A stretch of DNA of 64,000 bases from contig JAGYKS010000021.1 in the NCBI GenBank assembly GCA_018401565.1, forward strand, positions 145,456 to 209,455, given 5' to 3'. Source of the stretch: Acidimicrobiales bacterium (GTDB lineage: Bacteria; Actinomycetota; Acidimicrobiia; Acidimicrobiales; Acidimicrobilacustridaceae). The position numbers and the translations under genes are program-made. The notes under the pieces were generated by a model. That model worked only from the letters and a program-made list of their open reading frames with translations, searched no databases and was not told the DNA's origin. Position 1 is the first letter of the stretch; each line of letters starts with the position of its first letter. Below, piece after piece: positions 40,325 to 50,200 of this stretch.

Positions 40325-41197
40325 ATGCATTTTGGACTCGCCTTCGCCAACACCGGTCCCTTCATCAAACCTGAGCGGGCCATCGAGATGGCCCAAGCCG
40401 CCGAGGCGGCCGGGTTTGAGTCGCTGTGGACGGTGGAGCACGTGGTGGTGCCAGCCGACTACGAGTCGCCCTACCCGTACTCTCCCGACGGCAAGATGCC
40501 CGGGGGCGAGGACTCCCCCATTCCCGACCCCCTGATCTGGCTGAGCTACCTGGCCAGCGCCACCACCACCATCAAGCTCGCCACCGGGATCCTGATCCTG
40601 CCCCAGCGAAATCCGGTGGTGCTGGCCAAGGAACTCGCCACCCTTGACCGCATGTCGGGCGGGCGACTCCTGCTGGGCATCGGATCGGGCTGGCTGCGCG
40701 AGGAGTTCGACGCCATCGGGGTGCCGTTCACCAGCCGGGGACGCCGAACCGACGAGTACACCGCCGCCCTGCGCACCTTGTGGGGTGAAGGCGCGAGCAG
40801 CTTCGACGGTGAGTTCGTGAACTTCACCAACTGCCACAGCGAGCCCAGCCCGGCCAATGGCACCATCCCCATTCACATCGGCGGGCACACCGACATCGCT
40901 GCGCGCCGGGCCGGTCGTCTGGGTGACGGCTTCTTCCCGGCCGGTGGCAGCCACACCGAGCTCGCCCGCCTGTTCGAGTTGACGAGGTCCACGGCAGTTG
41001 ATGCCGGGCGCGATCCCGGTGCCATCGAGATGACCACCGGCGGCAACGGGGCGATTGGATCGGGTGCCCTCGCCGAGGTGGAGGGGCTTGCCGCCATCGG
41101 CGTGGACCGGGTGATGGTGCCGGCGTTCCTGTTCGCCCGCGACACCGTGGCGTCGCTCGAACAGTACGGCGCCGAGGTCATCTCGCAGGCCCAGTGA
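40325..41197 (+). CDS. F420-type LLM class oxidoreductase (TIGR03619-like)
   Basis: A 290-residue luciferase-like protein: MHFGLAFANTGPF, EAAGFESLWTVEHVVVP, ATGILILPQRNPV and LLLGIGSGWLREEF, the last being the conserved cofactor-binding loop. The pattern points to the Rv2161c-type subfamily (TIGR03619), where F420 is the expected cofactor. The ATG at 40325 was chosen because the protein aligns with the family from here; the open frame reaches back to 40130 without family text. Its stop lies in the first unit of a 16-bp tandem repeat. It is convergent with the SDR at 41244. Confidence 0.85.
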   Translation: MHFGLAFANTGPFIKPERAIEMAQAAEAAGFESLWTVEHVVVPADYESPYPYSPDGKMPGGEDSPIPDPLIWLSYLASATTTIKLATGILILPQRNPVVLAKELATLDRMSGGRLLLGIGSGWLREEFDAIGVPFTSRGRRTDEYTAALRTLWGEGASSFDGEFVNFTNCHSEPSPANGTIPIHIGGHTDIAARRAGRLGDGFFPAGGSHTELARLFELTRSTAVDAGRDPGAIEMTTGGNGAIGSGALAEVEGLAAIGVDRVMVPAFLFARDTVASLEQYGAEVISQAQ

Positions 41198-41234
41198 CCT
41201 GACCGGCCAGTGACCTGACCGGCCAGTGACCAGG
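41191..41234. repeat. 16-bp tandem repeat at a convergent gene junction
   Basis: Two full copies and one partial copy of ccagtgacctgaccgg. The stop of the LLM gene lies in the first copy. Confidence 0.88.
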
Positions 41235-41243
41235 CGCTGACGT

Positions 41244-42061
41244 CTAGAAGGGCCGGAATCGGGGTTGCGGCGGCTCTCGAGGTCCCGGTTGCGGTCGGCG
41301 ACGCGCACCGACGTGATCTGGTGGGAGATGATCCAGAACTGGTCCCGACGCACCGCGTACAGAACCTGTCCGGCGATGTCGGCGGGGTCCATGGCCTTGG
41401 ACCCCATGAACTCCTCGATCATCGAAATGGGCGTGTCGCCGGGCACCCGCAGGCCGACCTCGGGCGGGGCGTTGCGGGTGGACTCGAAGATCTTGGTGTC
41501 CACCAGTTCGGGACACAGGCACGACACGCCCACCGGGGTGTTCTCCAATTCCATGAACAGCGATTCGGACAGACCCACCACGCCGTACTTGGTGGCGTGG
41601 TAACTCCCCAGCATTGGGGTGGCCGACAGGCCGGCCTCCGACGCCGTGTTCACGATGTGGCCCTCACCCTGGTCAACCATCAGTGGGGCGAACGCCGAAC
41701 AGCCGTAGGCCACACCCAGCAGGTTCACTCCCACCACCCACTGCCATTGGGCCGGCGTGGTGCGCAGGTTGGTGCGTCCGGTGGCCACACCAGCGTTGTT
41801 CACCAACAAATGCACGGTGCCAAACCGCTCCACGGCAGCGTCACGCAATGCATCGATCTGGGCTGGGTCGCTCACATCGGTGTCCACGGCAATCACCGGG
41901 GCGCCGTCGACGGCGAGTTGTTGGTACTGCTGCGCCAGTCGGTCAGATTCGATGTCGGCCATCACCACCGACATGCCCTCGGCCAGGCAACGTTTGGTCA
42001 GCGCCAGGCCGATTCCCGATGCAGCGCCAGTAATGACAGCAACCCGTTCGTTCAGATCCAT
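41244..42061 (-). CDS. SDR family oxidoreductase (frameshifted at the end)
   Basis: About 272 residues. VITGAASGIGLAL, NNAGVATG and YHATKYGVVG give the cofactor loop, NNAG and the YxxxK pair. The present frame reads through into sequence antisense to the LLM gene and does not stop until 40139, giving an implausible 640-residue product. Near 41256 the minus strand has AACCCCGATTCC; one more C gives RNPRFRPF and a stop at 41244. The joined length is normal for the family. It is convergent with the LLM gene at 40325. Confidence 0.83.
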
Positions 42062-42099
42062 GGGGTCTGTGTAGCATTATGTCAATCGTTTTGCCAGAT

Positions 42100-43197
42100 T
42101 TAGCCCGGCAGGACGATCTGGCCGCGGTCGGGGGTGATTCGTCCCTCAAGGGTGTCGACGTACACACGCTCCATGCCGTCGACACCCGAAGAGTGATCCA
42201 CCGCCATCCAACGCACCGAGTCGGCCACAAATGCCTGCAGGGCAGCGTCGCTGCGTGTGCTGAACTCCGCCGTTCCCCAGTCCTGGGTGCGCTTGGCGAT
42301 CTGCGACGGGGCGAAGAAGAACTGGGGCGCCGGGCCGGGGATGTCGTGCCCTGCGGCCAGGTCCTCCCAGTGGGTGGCGCCCACGGCCACCGAGTGCCTG
42401 ACAGCGTCGCCGAGATGGCGGTGGATCCCGGCCACAACGGCGTTGTCACCCGACATGTCGACCACCACGGTGGGTTCGGCGTCGATGGCCGTCAGGTCGT
42501 CGTAGGTGACCACCGAGTCGTACAACCCGAGACTGCCGACGAAACCGGCGTTGCGCGCTGAGGTCACTCCCACGACGCTGACGCCCGGTCGCTGGTGCAA
42601 CTGGAAGGCCAGGGCGATGGCGGTCTTGCTCGACGCGCTCACCACCACCACCTGCGAGGCTCCGAACAGGTCGTGGTCAGCCAGATAGTCGTCGGCCAGA
42701 TACGACGTGAGGAACAGGCCGCGCAGCAGCAGGGCACGGTCGGCAGTGTCGGTAACAGCAACATTGTCAGTACCAGCAACAGTGTCGGTATCAGCAACAG
42801 TGTCTACGTAGAGAAACGACGTGTACACCGCAGGATCGGCGTGACGATGCGGTGACCGGTCGTGGAAACCGTTGGGACCGGGCACGGCGTCGATCACCAG
42901 GTGGTCGCCCATGGGGAAGAACCCGAACACCCGGCCACCTTCGGGCACACCGGGATGGCGTGATGCAACGACGTCTGCGTACCCCATGACCGGCAGTCGT
43001 ATCCACGGTGCCTCGGTGGGGAAAAAGCGCCAGTAGCCGATCAGGTCACCGCTCACGGCGTAACTGATGTTGTTGGCCGTGAAGGCGAACCGGTCCACAG
43101 CCAGCAGGACCTGGCCGTCACGCAACTCATCGGGCCGGGCCGGTTGGTCAACCACCCTGGTGCGGCGGAAATCATTACGGTCGATCTCGAAGTTCAT
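42100..43197 (-). CDS. DUF2855 family protein with an internal repeat insertion
   Basis: A 365-residue protein of the DUF2855 family: VLLAVDRFAFTANNISYAV near the N-terminus, then GYADVVAS, a GFFPMGDHLVI segment, and a Rossmann-like half with QVVVVSASSKTAIALAF. The layout suggests a quinone-reductase-like MDR fold; no activity is established. An 18-bp DNA repeat (42745-42804) writes an in-frame Thr/Asp/Val-rich insertion (TVADTDTVAGTDNVAVTDT) between the two halves, which looks like a lineage-specific expansion. It has the same orientation as the SDR at 41244, 38 bases away. Confidence 0.82.
   Translation of the reverse strand: MNFEIDRNDFRRTRVVDQPARPDELRDGQVLLAVDRFAFTANNISYAVSGDLIGYWRFFPTEAPWIRLPVMGYADVVASRHPGVPEGGRVFGFFPMGDHLVIDAVPGPNGFHDRSPHRHADPAVYTSFLYVDTVADTDTVAGTDNVAVTDTADRALLLRGLFLTSYLADDYLADHDLFGASQVVVVSASSKTAIALAFQLHQRPGVSVVGVTSARNAGFVGSLGLYDSVVTYDDLTAIDAEPTVVVDMSGDNAVVAGIHRHLGDAVRHSVAVGATHWEDLAAGHDIPGPAPQFFFAPSQIAKRTQDWGTAEFSTRSDAALQAFVADSVRWMAVDHSSGVDGMERVYVDTLEGRITPDRGQIVLPG
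42745..42804. repeat. 18-bp tandem repeat inside the DUF2855 gene
   Basis: Three full units of agtgtcggtaacagcaac and a partial fourth, with a few changes. The unit is a multiple of three, so the frame is kept. Confidence 0.88.
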
Positions 43198-43297
43198 GTG
43201 CCCTCCCTCACCCTGACGCTACGCGGCACATCGCAACGAGCCCCACGGCTGATCACGACCCGGGAACATCATCGCCGTCGACCGGGTTACAGCGTGC

Positions 43298-44055
43298 ATG
43301 TCCCGATTCAACGTTGGTGTCCAACTCCACCCCCAGGCAACAACCGTCTCCACGATCCTGGATTCCGCTGCTGCCGCCGACGACATGGGGGTGGACTCGA
43401 TCTGGATCTGGGATCACTTCTACCCGCTGTACGGCGATCCCGACGCTTCGCACTTCGAGGCCTACACGTTGCTCGGCGCGTTGGCGGTGCGGACATCACA
43501 TGCCCGCATCGGCGCCATGGTGACGTGCAATTCGTACCGCAATCCCAACCTGCTGGCCGACATGGCCCGCACCGTCGACCACATCTCCGACGGCCGATTC
43601 ACCCTCGGTATCGGGTCAGGATGGTTCGAGCGGGACTACACCGAGTATGGCTTCGACTTCTCCACTGCCCGCGGCCGCCTCGCTGATCTGGAGCGCGACC
43701 TGCCCATCATCACCGACCGGCTCGGCAAGCTCACCCCTCCTGCGGTGGGTGACCTGCCCATCCTCATCGGCGGATCGGGGCGCAAGGTGACCCTGCGTCT
43801 GGTGGCTCAGTACGCCGACGGCTGGAACGCCTTTGGTCCACCGGAGAACTTCGCCGAGCTCAACGGCGTGCTCGACCGCTGGTGTGACGAGGTGGGCCGG
43901 GACCGCTCGGCCGTCGAGCGCACGGTATGCATCAACCCCGACGAGGTCGACAAAGCCGACGAGTACCTGCAGCGGGCGCCACCCACCTCATCGTCATGAG
44001 CGCCCATCCCTTCGACCTCGACCCGGTGGCCGCACTGCTCGACGCTGCCCGCTGA
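43298..44055 (+). CDS. F420-type LLM class oxidoreductase (frameshifted near the end)
   Basis: About 252 residues. FNVGVQLHPQATTV, SIWIWDHFYPLYGDPD and FTLGIGSGWFERDY show the luciferase-like fold; the WDHFYP segment is typical of the TIGR03560 (Rv1855c-like) group. The frame ends early at 43999, but near 43979 the run GGG needs one more G to read QRGATHLIVMSAHPF and stop at 44055, which restores the family C-terminus. The ATG at 43298 follows a region without a strong Shine-Dalgarno. It is divergent from the DUF2855 gene across 100 bases. Confidence 0.83.
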
Positions 44056-44140
44056 ACGTCGGACTGACCCCGGACCGCAACGCACCAGCGTGGGTCCCGG
44101 ACTGGCTTCGACCTAAGACGGCACAAGGTCGTCTACGACC

Positions 44141-44338
44141 TCACGACGGCAACGTGTAGGTGTTTTCCAGCTCGTCCTGAACGACCGTCGCCATCGTGCT
44201 GGTGGTGTCCACCACCAGCTCGGCGTCAAGAGTCCGGGTGCGGTAGGACCAGCCGTCGGGCAGGGCCAGACGCTCACCGAGTGTGGGCAAGCTGTCTTCG
44301 GTGAGCGAGGGGTCGACCCCGACGCAGTACGCCTTCAT
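44141..44338 (-). CDS. Small protein or C-terminal remnant, unknown function
   Basis: A 65-residue frame whose text (LPTLGERLALPDGWSYRTR, then VVQDELENTYTL) looks like a conserved C-terminal region rather than random sequence. The upstream bases (to 44391) hold ELWETLDE in another frame after an ATG, so a somewhat longer small protein with an indel near 44340 is possible. I cannot assign a family with confidence. It lies alone between two plus-strand genes. Confidence 0.45.
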   Translation of the reverse strand: MKAYCVGVDPSLTEDSLPTLGERLALPDGWSYRTRTLDAELVVDTTSTMATVVQDELENTYTLPS

Positions 44339-44455
44339 CCAGGGTCTCCCACAGTTCCTGCGGGCAGTCGTTGTGGGCCTGGGTCGGTCATGACGGAACG
44401 TCCTCGGTTGGGGTCTTGCACCCCGTCAACCCCGGGACACCACTATCATCTCGGC

Positions 44456-45544
44456 ATGTCCTGCATCCGACACCCCCTGACAACGCGCCCCCGCCGACTG
44501 ATGGCCCTTGCCACCGGCGTGCTGTTGACGATGACACTGGCCGCGTGCGGCGGTGGTGATACCACCAGCGCAACCGATCCTGGCACCGGTGGCGCTGAAG
44601 CTCCTGCCAGCCAGGACCCCACCGCTCAGGGCGCATCTGCCCCCACCATCACCGAGCTTCTGGCTGGCGGCCGGGTGCTCAACCTTGCCCATGCCGGTGG
44701 CGACGTCGTGCACCCCCATTCCACCCTGTACGGCTTCGCCGAATCGGTTGACGCCGGCGCCGATGTGCTGGAGATGGACGTGCAACTCTCAGCTGATGGG
44801 GTGGTGGTGGTCATCCATGACCTCACCGTCGATGGCACCACCAACGGCACCGGCGAGGTTGCGGGCTTCACCGTGGCCGAACTCCAGGCCCTCGATGCCG
44901 CATGGCAATTCACTGGATCGTGTGCCGACTGTGCCAGCCCACCATCTGACGATACCTACCCGTGGCGCGGCATGGCCACCGGCGCCGTTGCGCCAATTCC
45001 GGGCTACGAGGCGTCCGACTTCCGCATCCCCACTTTGGCCGAGGTCGCAACCGCTTTCCCCGGCATGCCACTGGACATCGAGATCAAGGGGACTCCCGAG
45101 ACGGGAGCCCTTGACACTGCGGCCGCGCTGGCAGCCGAACTGGAAGAACTCGACCGGATCGACTCCTCGGTGGTGGTGTCGTTCAGCTCGCCAGTGGTGG
45201 AGGCGTTCCACCAGTTGGCCCCCGACGTGGAGGTGTCACCGGGCCTCGACGAGCTGGTGGAGTGGTACTTCAACGGCGGTCAGCTGGCGCCGCACTACCG
45301 CATCATCCAGATCCCTCCGGAGTACTCGGGCGTGCAGGTGCTCGACGCCGCTGCGATTGCGAAAGCAGCCGACGCCGGCGTGGTGGTCTGGGTCTGGCCG
45401 TCGGACCGAAGCCAGGAAAACGAGGCCACCTACACAGAGTGGATCGAACTCGGCGTGGACGGGATCATCTCGGGCGACCCGGCGGCCATGACCGCCGCCG
45501 TCGCTGCCAGCAACGACGGCGCATCGCAATCAGGTGGCGAGTGA
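44456..45544 (+). CDS. Glycerophosphodiester phosphodiesterase family lipoprotein
   Basis: A 362-residue protein. A signal peptide ends in a lipobox (TMTLAAC), so the mature protein is probably tethered outside the membrane by its Cys. The GDPD domain has LAHAGGDVVHPHST (the first catalytic His with an altered HRG motif), LEMDVQLSADGVVVVIHD (metal-binding Glu and Asp and the second His) and DIEIKG. Members split glycerophosphodiesters into glycerol 3-phosphate and an alcohol. The ATG at 44456 gives a proper signal peptide; the frame opens at 44390. The last 15 bases overlap the convergent heliorhodopsin gene. Confidence 0.88.
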   Translation: MSCIRHPLTTRPRRLMALATGVLLTMTLAACGGGDTTSATDPGTGGAEAPASQDPTAQGASAPTITELLAGGRVLNLAHAGGDVVHPHSTLYGFAESVDAGADVLEMDVQLSADGVVVVIHDLTVDGTTNGTGEVAGFTVAELQALDAAWQFTGSCADCASPPSDDTYPWRGMATGAVAPIPGYEASDFRIPTLAEVATAFPGMPLDIEIKGTPETGALDTAAALAAELEELDRIDSSVVVSFSSPVVEAFHQLAPDVEVSPGLDELVEWYFNGGQLAPHYRIIQIPPEYSGVQVLDAAAIAKAADAGVVVWVWPSDRSQENEATYTEWIELGVDGIISGDPAAMTAAVAASNDGASQSGGE

Positions 45545-46315
45545 CCCGCTGTAGATCTGCCAGGCCAACGCCGACTTCGCACCAAGGCTGAGCACCAGGT
45601 ACACCTTTTCGCCGTAGGCGTAGTCGGTCCACTTGCCCACCTCGCGGTACTGCAACCACTGGTTCAGCGCGAAGCTGAAGAAGAAGGCCGCCTGGACGAG
45701 CAGAATGCCGTACACGAATCCGGGGACCTCGCCGGCACCCACCAGGTTGATGCCGATGGCGATCCACGGGGTGATGCCAACCAGACAACCAAACCAGAAC
45801 GGCAGCATCGTGGTGGTGGCACGTCCGGGTGGGTTCATGCGTTCCTGCAACCAGCCGAACAGGATCATCCCAACGTTGGCACCGATGACCGCCACCACAG
45901 CGGTGATGTCGGTGATGCCGCTGTAGGCGCCGAGGAGCAGCACCATGATCGTGGCGCTGACCGAGTACTCGATCCACCGGAAGCGGTTGATGCCGCGTCG
46001 CAGGTCGGCTTCGTAGGTGCGGCGGGCGATGGTTGCGGTCACCAGATGGTCAAGTGCCGCCAGGACCAGAAACACCGCCACGGCGATGCCGATGCGCACG
46101 TCAAACAGCGACTCGGGGTTGCCCAGTCGCGTGCCGGGGGGACCCTTCGGGAAGTTCGATGTGATGGTGATGGCGAAGGTGCCAGCCAGCACCACGATGG
46201 CAACAGCCTGGATGGAATGGAGGACCGTCAACCCGAGATTCCAGCGACGGAGATTGGCGAGGCGCTCAGGGGTAACCCCGGTTGCGGTGGTGGCCGGGGC
46301 GGAAGCTGTGGTCAT
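45530..46315 (-). CDS. Heliorhodopsin
   Basis: A 261-residue protein with seven hydrophobic segments. The last helix, LSLGAKSALAWQIYSG, carries Lys247, the expected retinal Schiff-base lysine, in the heliorhodopsin SxxAKSxLAW pattern. The third helix begins RFRWIEYSVSATIM, with Glu116 at the counterion position. His33 and His90 match, from memory, the two inner His of heliorhodopsin 48C12. Heliorhodopsins insert with the N-terminus inside, opposite to type 1 rhodopsins, and their role is unsettled (light sensing or enzyme regulation). The start may be the ATG at 46315 or a GTG at 46321. It follows the SCO6745-type gene by 9 bases and may be co-transcribed. No retinal-synthesis gene is in the window. 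Confidence 0.9.
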   Translation of the reverse strand: MTTASAPATTATGVTPERLANLRRWNLGLTVLHSIQAVAIVVLAGTFAITITSNFPKGPPGTRLGNPESLFDVRIGIAVAVFLVLAALDHLVTATIARRTYEADLRRGINRFRWIEYSVSATIMVLLLGAYSGITDITAVVAVIGANVGMILFGWLQERMNPPGRATTTMLPFWFGCLVGITPWIAIGINLVGAGEVPGFVYGILLVQAAFFFSFALNQWLQYREVGKWTDYAYGEKVYLVLSLGAKSALAWQIYSGSLAT

Positions 46316-46324
46316 GCCCACAGC

Positions 46325-47208
46325 CTAGGGGGCATCCATCCCCGGCGATGGGGACAGGTCACGCGCCGCCGGCATCCAGTTCGGGCCGGCGGTGAGGTCG
46401 ATGCGTTCCACCAGCCGCTCGCCCACAGGCTCCACCACATCCAGCAGCCGACCGGTGAGCTCCTCCCCCAGCAGGCGCCACTGGGGTTCGGTCAGCTGGT
46501 CGGTGCGGGTCTCAATATCTGTCCGCCACGCCAGCCCAGCCTCACTCACCCGCCCGTCGGCAGCCAGCCCACGGGCCTCCAACTCAGCCATGGCGGCTTC
46601 AAGCGCGGCATCGTCGGCGCCGCGGCTGCGGGGATCCAGCCGCCGTAATTTCGACGTGCGTCATCGAGGATGCCAGCTGCCACCGGACCGATCCCCTCAG
46701 CCACCAGCACGGCGAAATGGGTATCGCCGCGCCATTCACGCAGGCAGTTCACCGCCAGCCACGCCGACACAAGCTCGTCATCGGGTCGGGGGGCCTGACG
46801 ATGGACGGCAAACAGCACCCGGCCAGACAAGGTGAGGGCGTCAGCAACAGCCCACAGCGGCTGGGCCATGGCGGCCAGATCGTCGCAGATCTCCGGGACG
46901 TGGCGGCGAAGTCCCTCGCCGACGGCCACACAGCGTTCAGCGAAAATGTCCTCTGGCGTGGTGACGGCCATGGCGGTGTCGACACACGCCTCGATGAACG
47001 CCGGGTGGATGGTGGCAAACGACGCCGCCACAGCCTGATGGCCAGCGGGCAGGAGCGGGGCTGCACGGCTGTTGACGTAGAAACCGAACCCGTTGTTCAC
47101 GCCAAGTGCGGTGTAGCGCTCGATGGCGACGGGATCCCAGTACATCCACCCGATGAGCCGGTGAGATGCCAGCGCCGCCCGTGCACTCAGTCCGGTCCAG
47201 TCAGTCAT
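46325..47208 (-). CDS. SCO6745 family protein (frameshifted)
   Basis: About 294 residues once joined. The first frame (47208 to about 46630) has YWDPVAIERYTALGVNNGFGF, shown here in its GVNNGFGFYVNSRAAPL part, and SFATIHPAF, typical of the SCO6745 group; the second (to 46325) has AELEARGLAADGR and NWMPAARDLS. Near 46632 the minus strand reads ATCCCCGCAG; one more C gives GGWIPRSRGADDAALEAAM and joins the frames. The family is of unknown function, predominantly actinobacterial, largely helical. It lies directly upstream of the heliorhodopsin gene with nine bases between. Confidence 0.78.
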
Positions 47209-47277
47209 GGTGACACTTTATCCCCAGCTGGGCCTGACGGTGACCACCGACGTTACAGGCCACGCTGGCGGTTCAGG

Positions 47278-50200
47278 TCACGCTGGTGCGGTTGTCTCCA
47301 TGGCGAAGCGATACAGGAACAGCGCCATTGACCCACGGGGCACCAACCCGGCCCCGTTGTAGGGATTGACCACCGTGATGTTGTTGCTTTTCAGCCAGCA
47401 CGCAGCCTCACGGAACTCCTCTCGGATGAGGTTCTCGTCGCTGAACCCGCACGACGCCTCGGAATCGGGCTCACCGGCCAACCGGTACAAAAACGCCGCC
47501 ATCTGCCCACGGTTCACTGGCGCCTGCGGATCAAACGTGTTGCGGGTCGTGATTCCCCGGTCTTTGGCCCAACACGTGGCCTGACGGAATGTGGCTGGGA
47601 TGGCAGCCTCGTCGAGGAAACCGCACGACGCCACAACGCCGTCGGGTTCACCGGCCAGGCGATACAAAAAGCCCGCCATCTGGGCGCGGGTCACCAGATC
47701 GGTGGGGGCAAACGAATCGCCTCCACCCTTGCCGGTGGTCACCCCGTTGCCTCGCAACCAGCGGGTCGCAGTGTCCAGTTCGGTACCCACCGGCACGTCA
47801 CCAAACGGCTCCGGTGCTGGCGGTGCAACCGGGGTGTGCGGTCCGCTTGAGGCACTACCCAGGCTCTCACCCGACACGTTGACCGCCGTCACCACCACCG
47901 ACACCGCCCGCAAGTTGGTCAGCTCGGTGATGTCACACGACGTTGACGTGGTCTCACACGACTTGCCTGACGGCATGGCCACCGCCCGGTAACCGACCAC
48001 CGGTCGGCCACCATCAAATTCGGGTGCCGACCACGACACCGCCAGCATCGAATCACCCACACCCACAACGACTGCGGTGGGAGCGTCCGGGGTGGTGAAC
48101 GGCACAACCGGCTCAGCCACACCCGAACCGTCCACAGCCGCAACGCTGGGACCCGCCTCGTTCAACGCAACCACCTCGAGGGCATAAGCAACACCGTTGG
48201 TGAGCTCGTCCACCTCACACGTCTGCAGCCCCACCGCGGTCTCGCATGACTGTCCTCCCGGCGAGACCGTCACCCGGTACCCGGTGATCGGTCGCCCACC
48301 ACCAAACACCGGCGCCACCCACGACACCGTCACCCGGCCGTCACCCGGCAACGCCTCAACAGCAGTCGGAGCATCAGGCACCGTGAACGGCACCACCAGC
48401 TCTGACGCATCACTTGAACTCCTGGACCCACCAGTCGTGACCGCGGTGACCACAAACGAATACGACGACCCGTTCACCAAACCCGTCACCGTGCACCCCA
48501 CCACAGGAACCACAACAGAACACGTCGCCCCACCCGGGCTAGCCACCACCTCATAACTCGCCAACGCAAGACCACCATCATTCACAGGCGGCACCCACGA
48601 CACCTCCACCTCTGCGTTACCAGCCAGCACCTGCACCCCCGACGGGGCATCGGGATCAGTGAAAGGAACCACCAACCCACTTGCAGCGCTGGCCGCACCG
48701 GCACCCGCAACGTTCGACGCCACCACCGTGAACGTATGGCCAGTCCCGTTGGTCAAACCCTCGACCACACACGACGTCACCGGAGCCACAGCCGTGCACG
48801 ACCCGGCCGGTGTACCCGTGACCGCGTACCCCGTCACCGGCGAACCACCGGTACTGGCAGGTGCAGTCCACGACACGGTCACCTGACCGTCACCGGCAAC
48901 ACCAGCCACACCCGTCGGGGCACCAGGCACCGTCCGCGGTGTCACCGACCCACTCGCCGAACTAGCCGCACCGGCACCCGCAACGTTCGACGCCACCACC
49001 GTGAACGTATGGCCAGTCCCGTTGGTCAAACCCTCGACCACACACGACGTCGTCGGCGCGGCAACCGTGCACGACCCAGCCGGGGATCCAGTCACCACAT
49101 ACCCCGTCACCGGACTTCCACCATCAACCGCAGGTGCAGTCCACGACACGGTCACCTGACCGTCACCGGCAACACCAGAAACACCAGTCGGGGCACCAGG
49201 CACCGTCCGCGGTGTCACCGACCCACTCGCCGAACTAGCCGCACCGGCACCCGCAACGTTCGACGCCACCACCGTGAACGTATGGCCAATCCCGTTGGTC
49301 AGACCCGACACCACACACGACGTCAACGGGGCGGCAACCTCACACGACCCGCCCGGTGTACCCGTGACCACATACCCCGTCACCGGCGAACCACCGGTAC
49401 TGGCAGGCGCAGTCCACGACACGGTCACCTGACCGTCACCGGCAACACCAGCCACGCCGGTCGGGGCACCAGGCACCGTGCGCGGCGTCACCGACCCACT
49501 CGCAGAACTGGCCGCACCGGCACCCGCAACGTTCGACGCCACCACCGTGAACGTATGGCCAGTCCCGTTGGTCAGACCCGACACCACACACGACGTCGCA
49601 GCAGGATTAGGCCCAACCGCCTCGGTCGAGCATGACCCGGCCGGAGTGCCAGTCACTACATATCCAGTTACCGCACTGCCACCATCAGACGTCGGTGGTG
49701 TCCACGACACCGTCACCTGACCGTTACCGGCAGCACCAGAAACACCCGTCGGCGCGCCAGGCACCGTCCTCGGCGTCACCGACCCACTCGCCGAACTGGC
49801 CGCACCGGCACCCGCAACGTTCGACGCCACCACCGTGAACGTATGGCCAGTCCCGTTGGTCAGACCCGACACTACACACGACGTCAACGGCGCGGCAGCC
49901 GTGCACGACCCAGCCGGTGTGACCCAGTGACCACATACCCCGTCACCGGCGAACCACCGTCACTGACCGGTGGCTGTCCACGACACGGTCACCTGACCGT
50001 CACCAGCCACACCAGTCACGCCAGTCGGAACGCCAGGCACCGTCCGCGGTGTCACCGACCCAGAAGGTTCCGAACCCACACCAGACCCAGCGACGTTCGA
50101 TGCCACCACCGTGAACGTGTGCCCGGTGCCGTTGGTGAGACCCGACACCACACACGACGTCGCAGCAGGATTAGGCCCAACCGCCTCGGTCGAACATGAC

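Noticed and set aside
40139..42061. A 640-residue minus-strand reading frame joining an SDR to a long tail
   Set aside because: The tail is antisense to the LLM gene at 40325 and has no family text. A one-base correction near 41256 gives a normal SDR ending at 41244.
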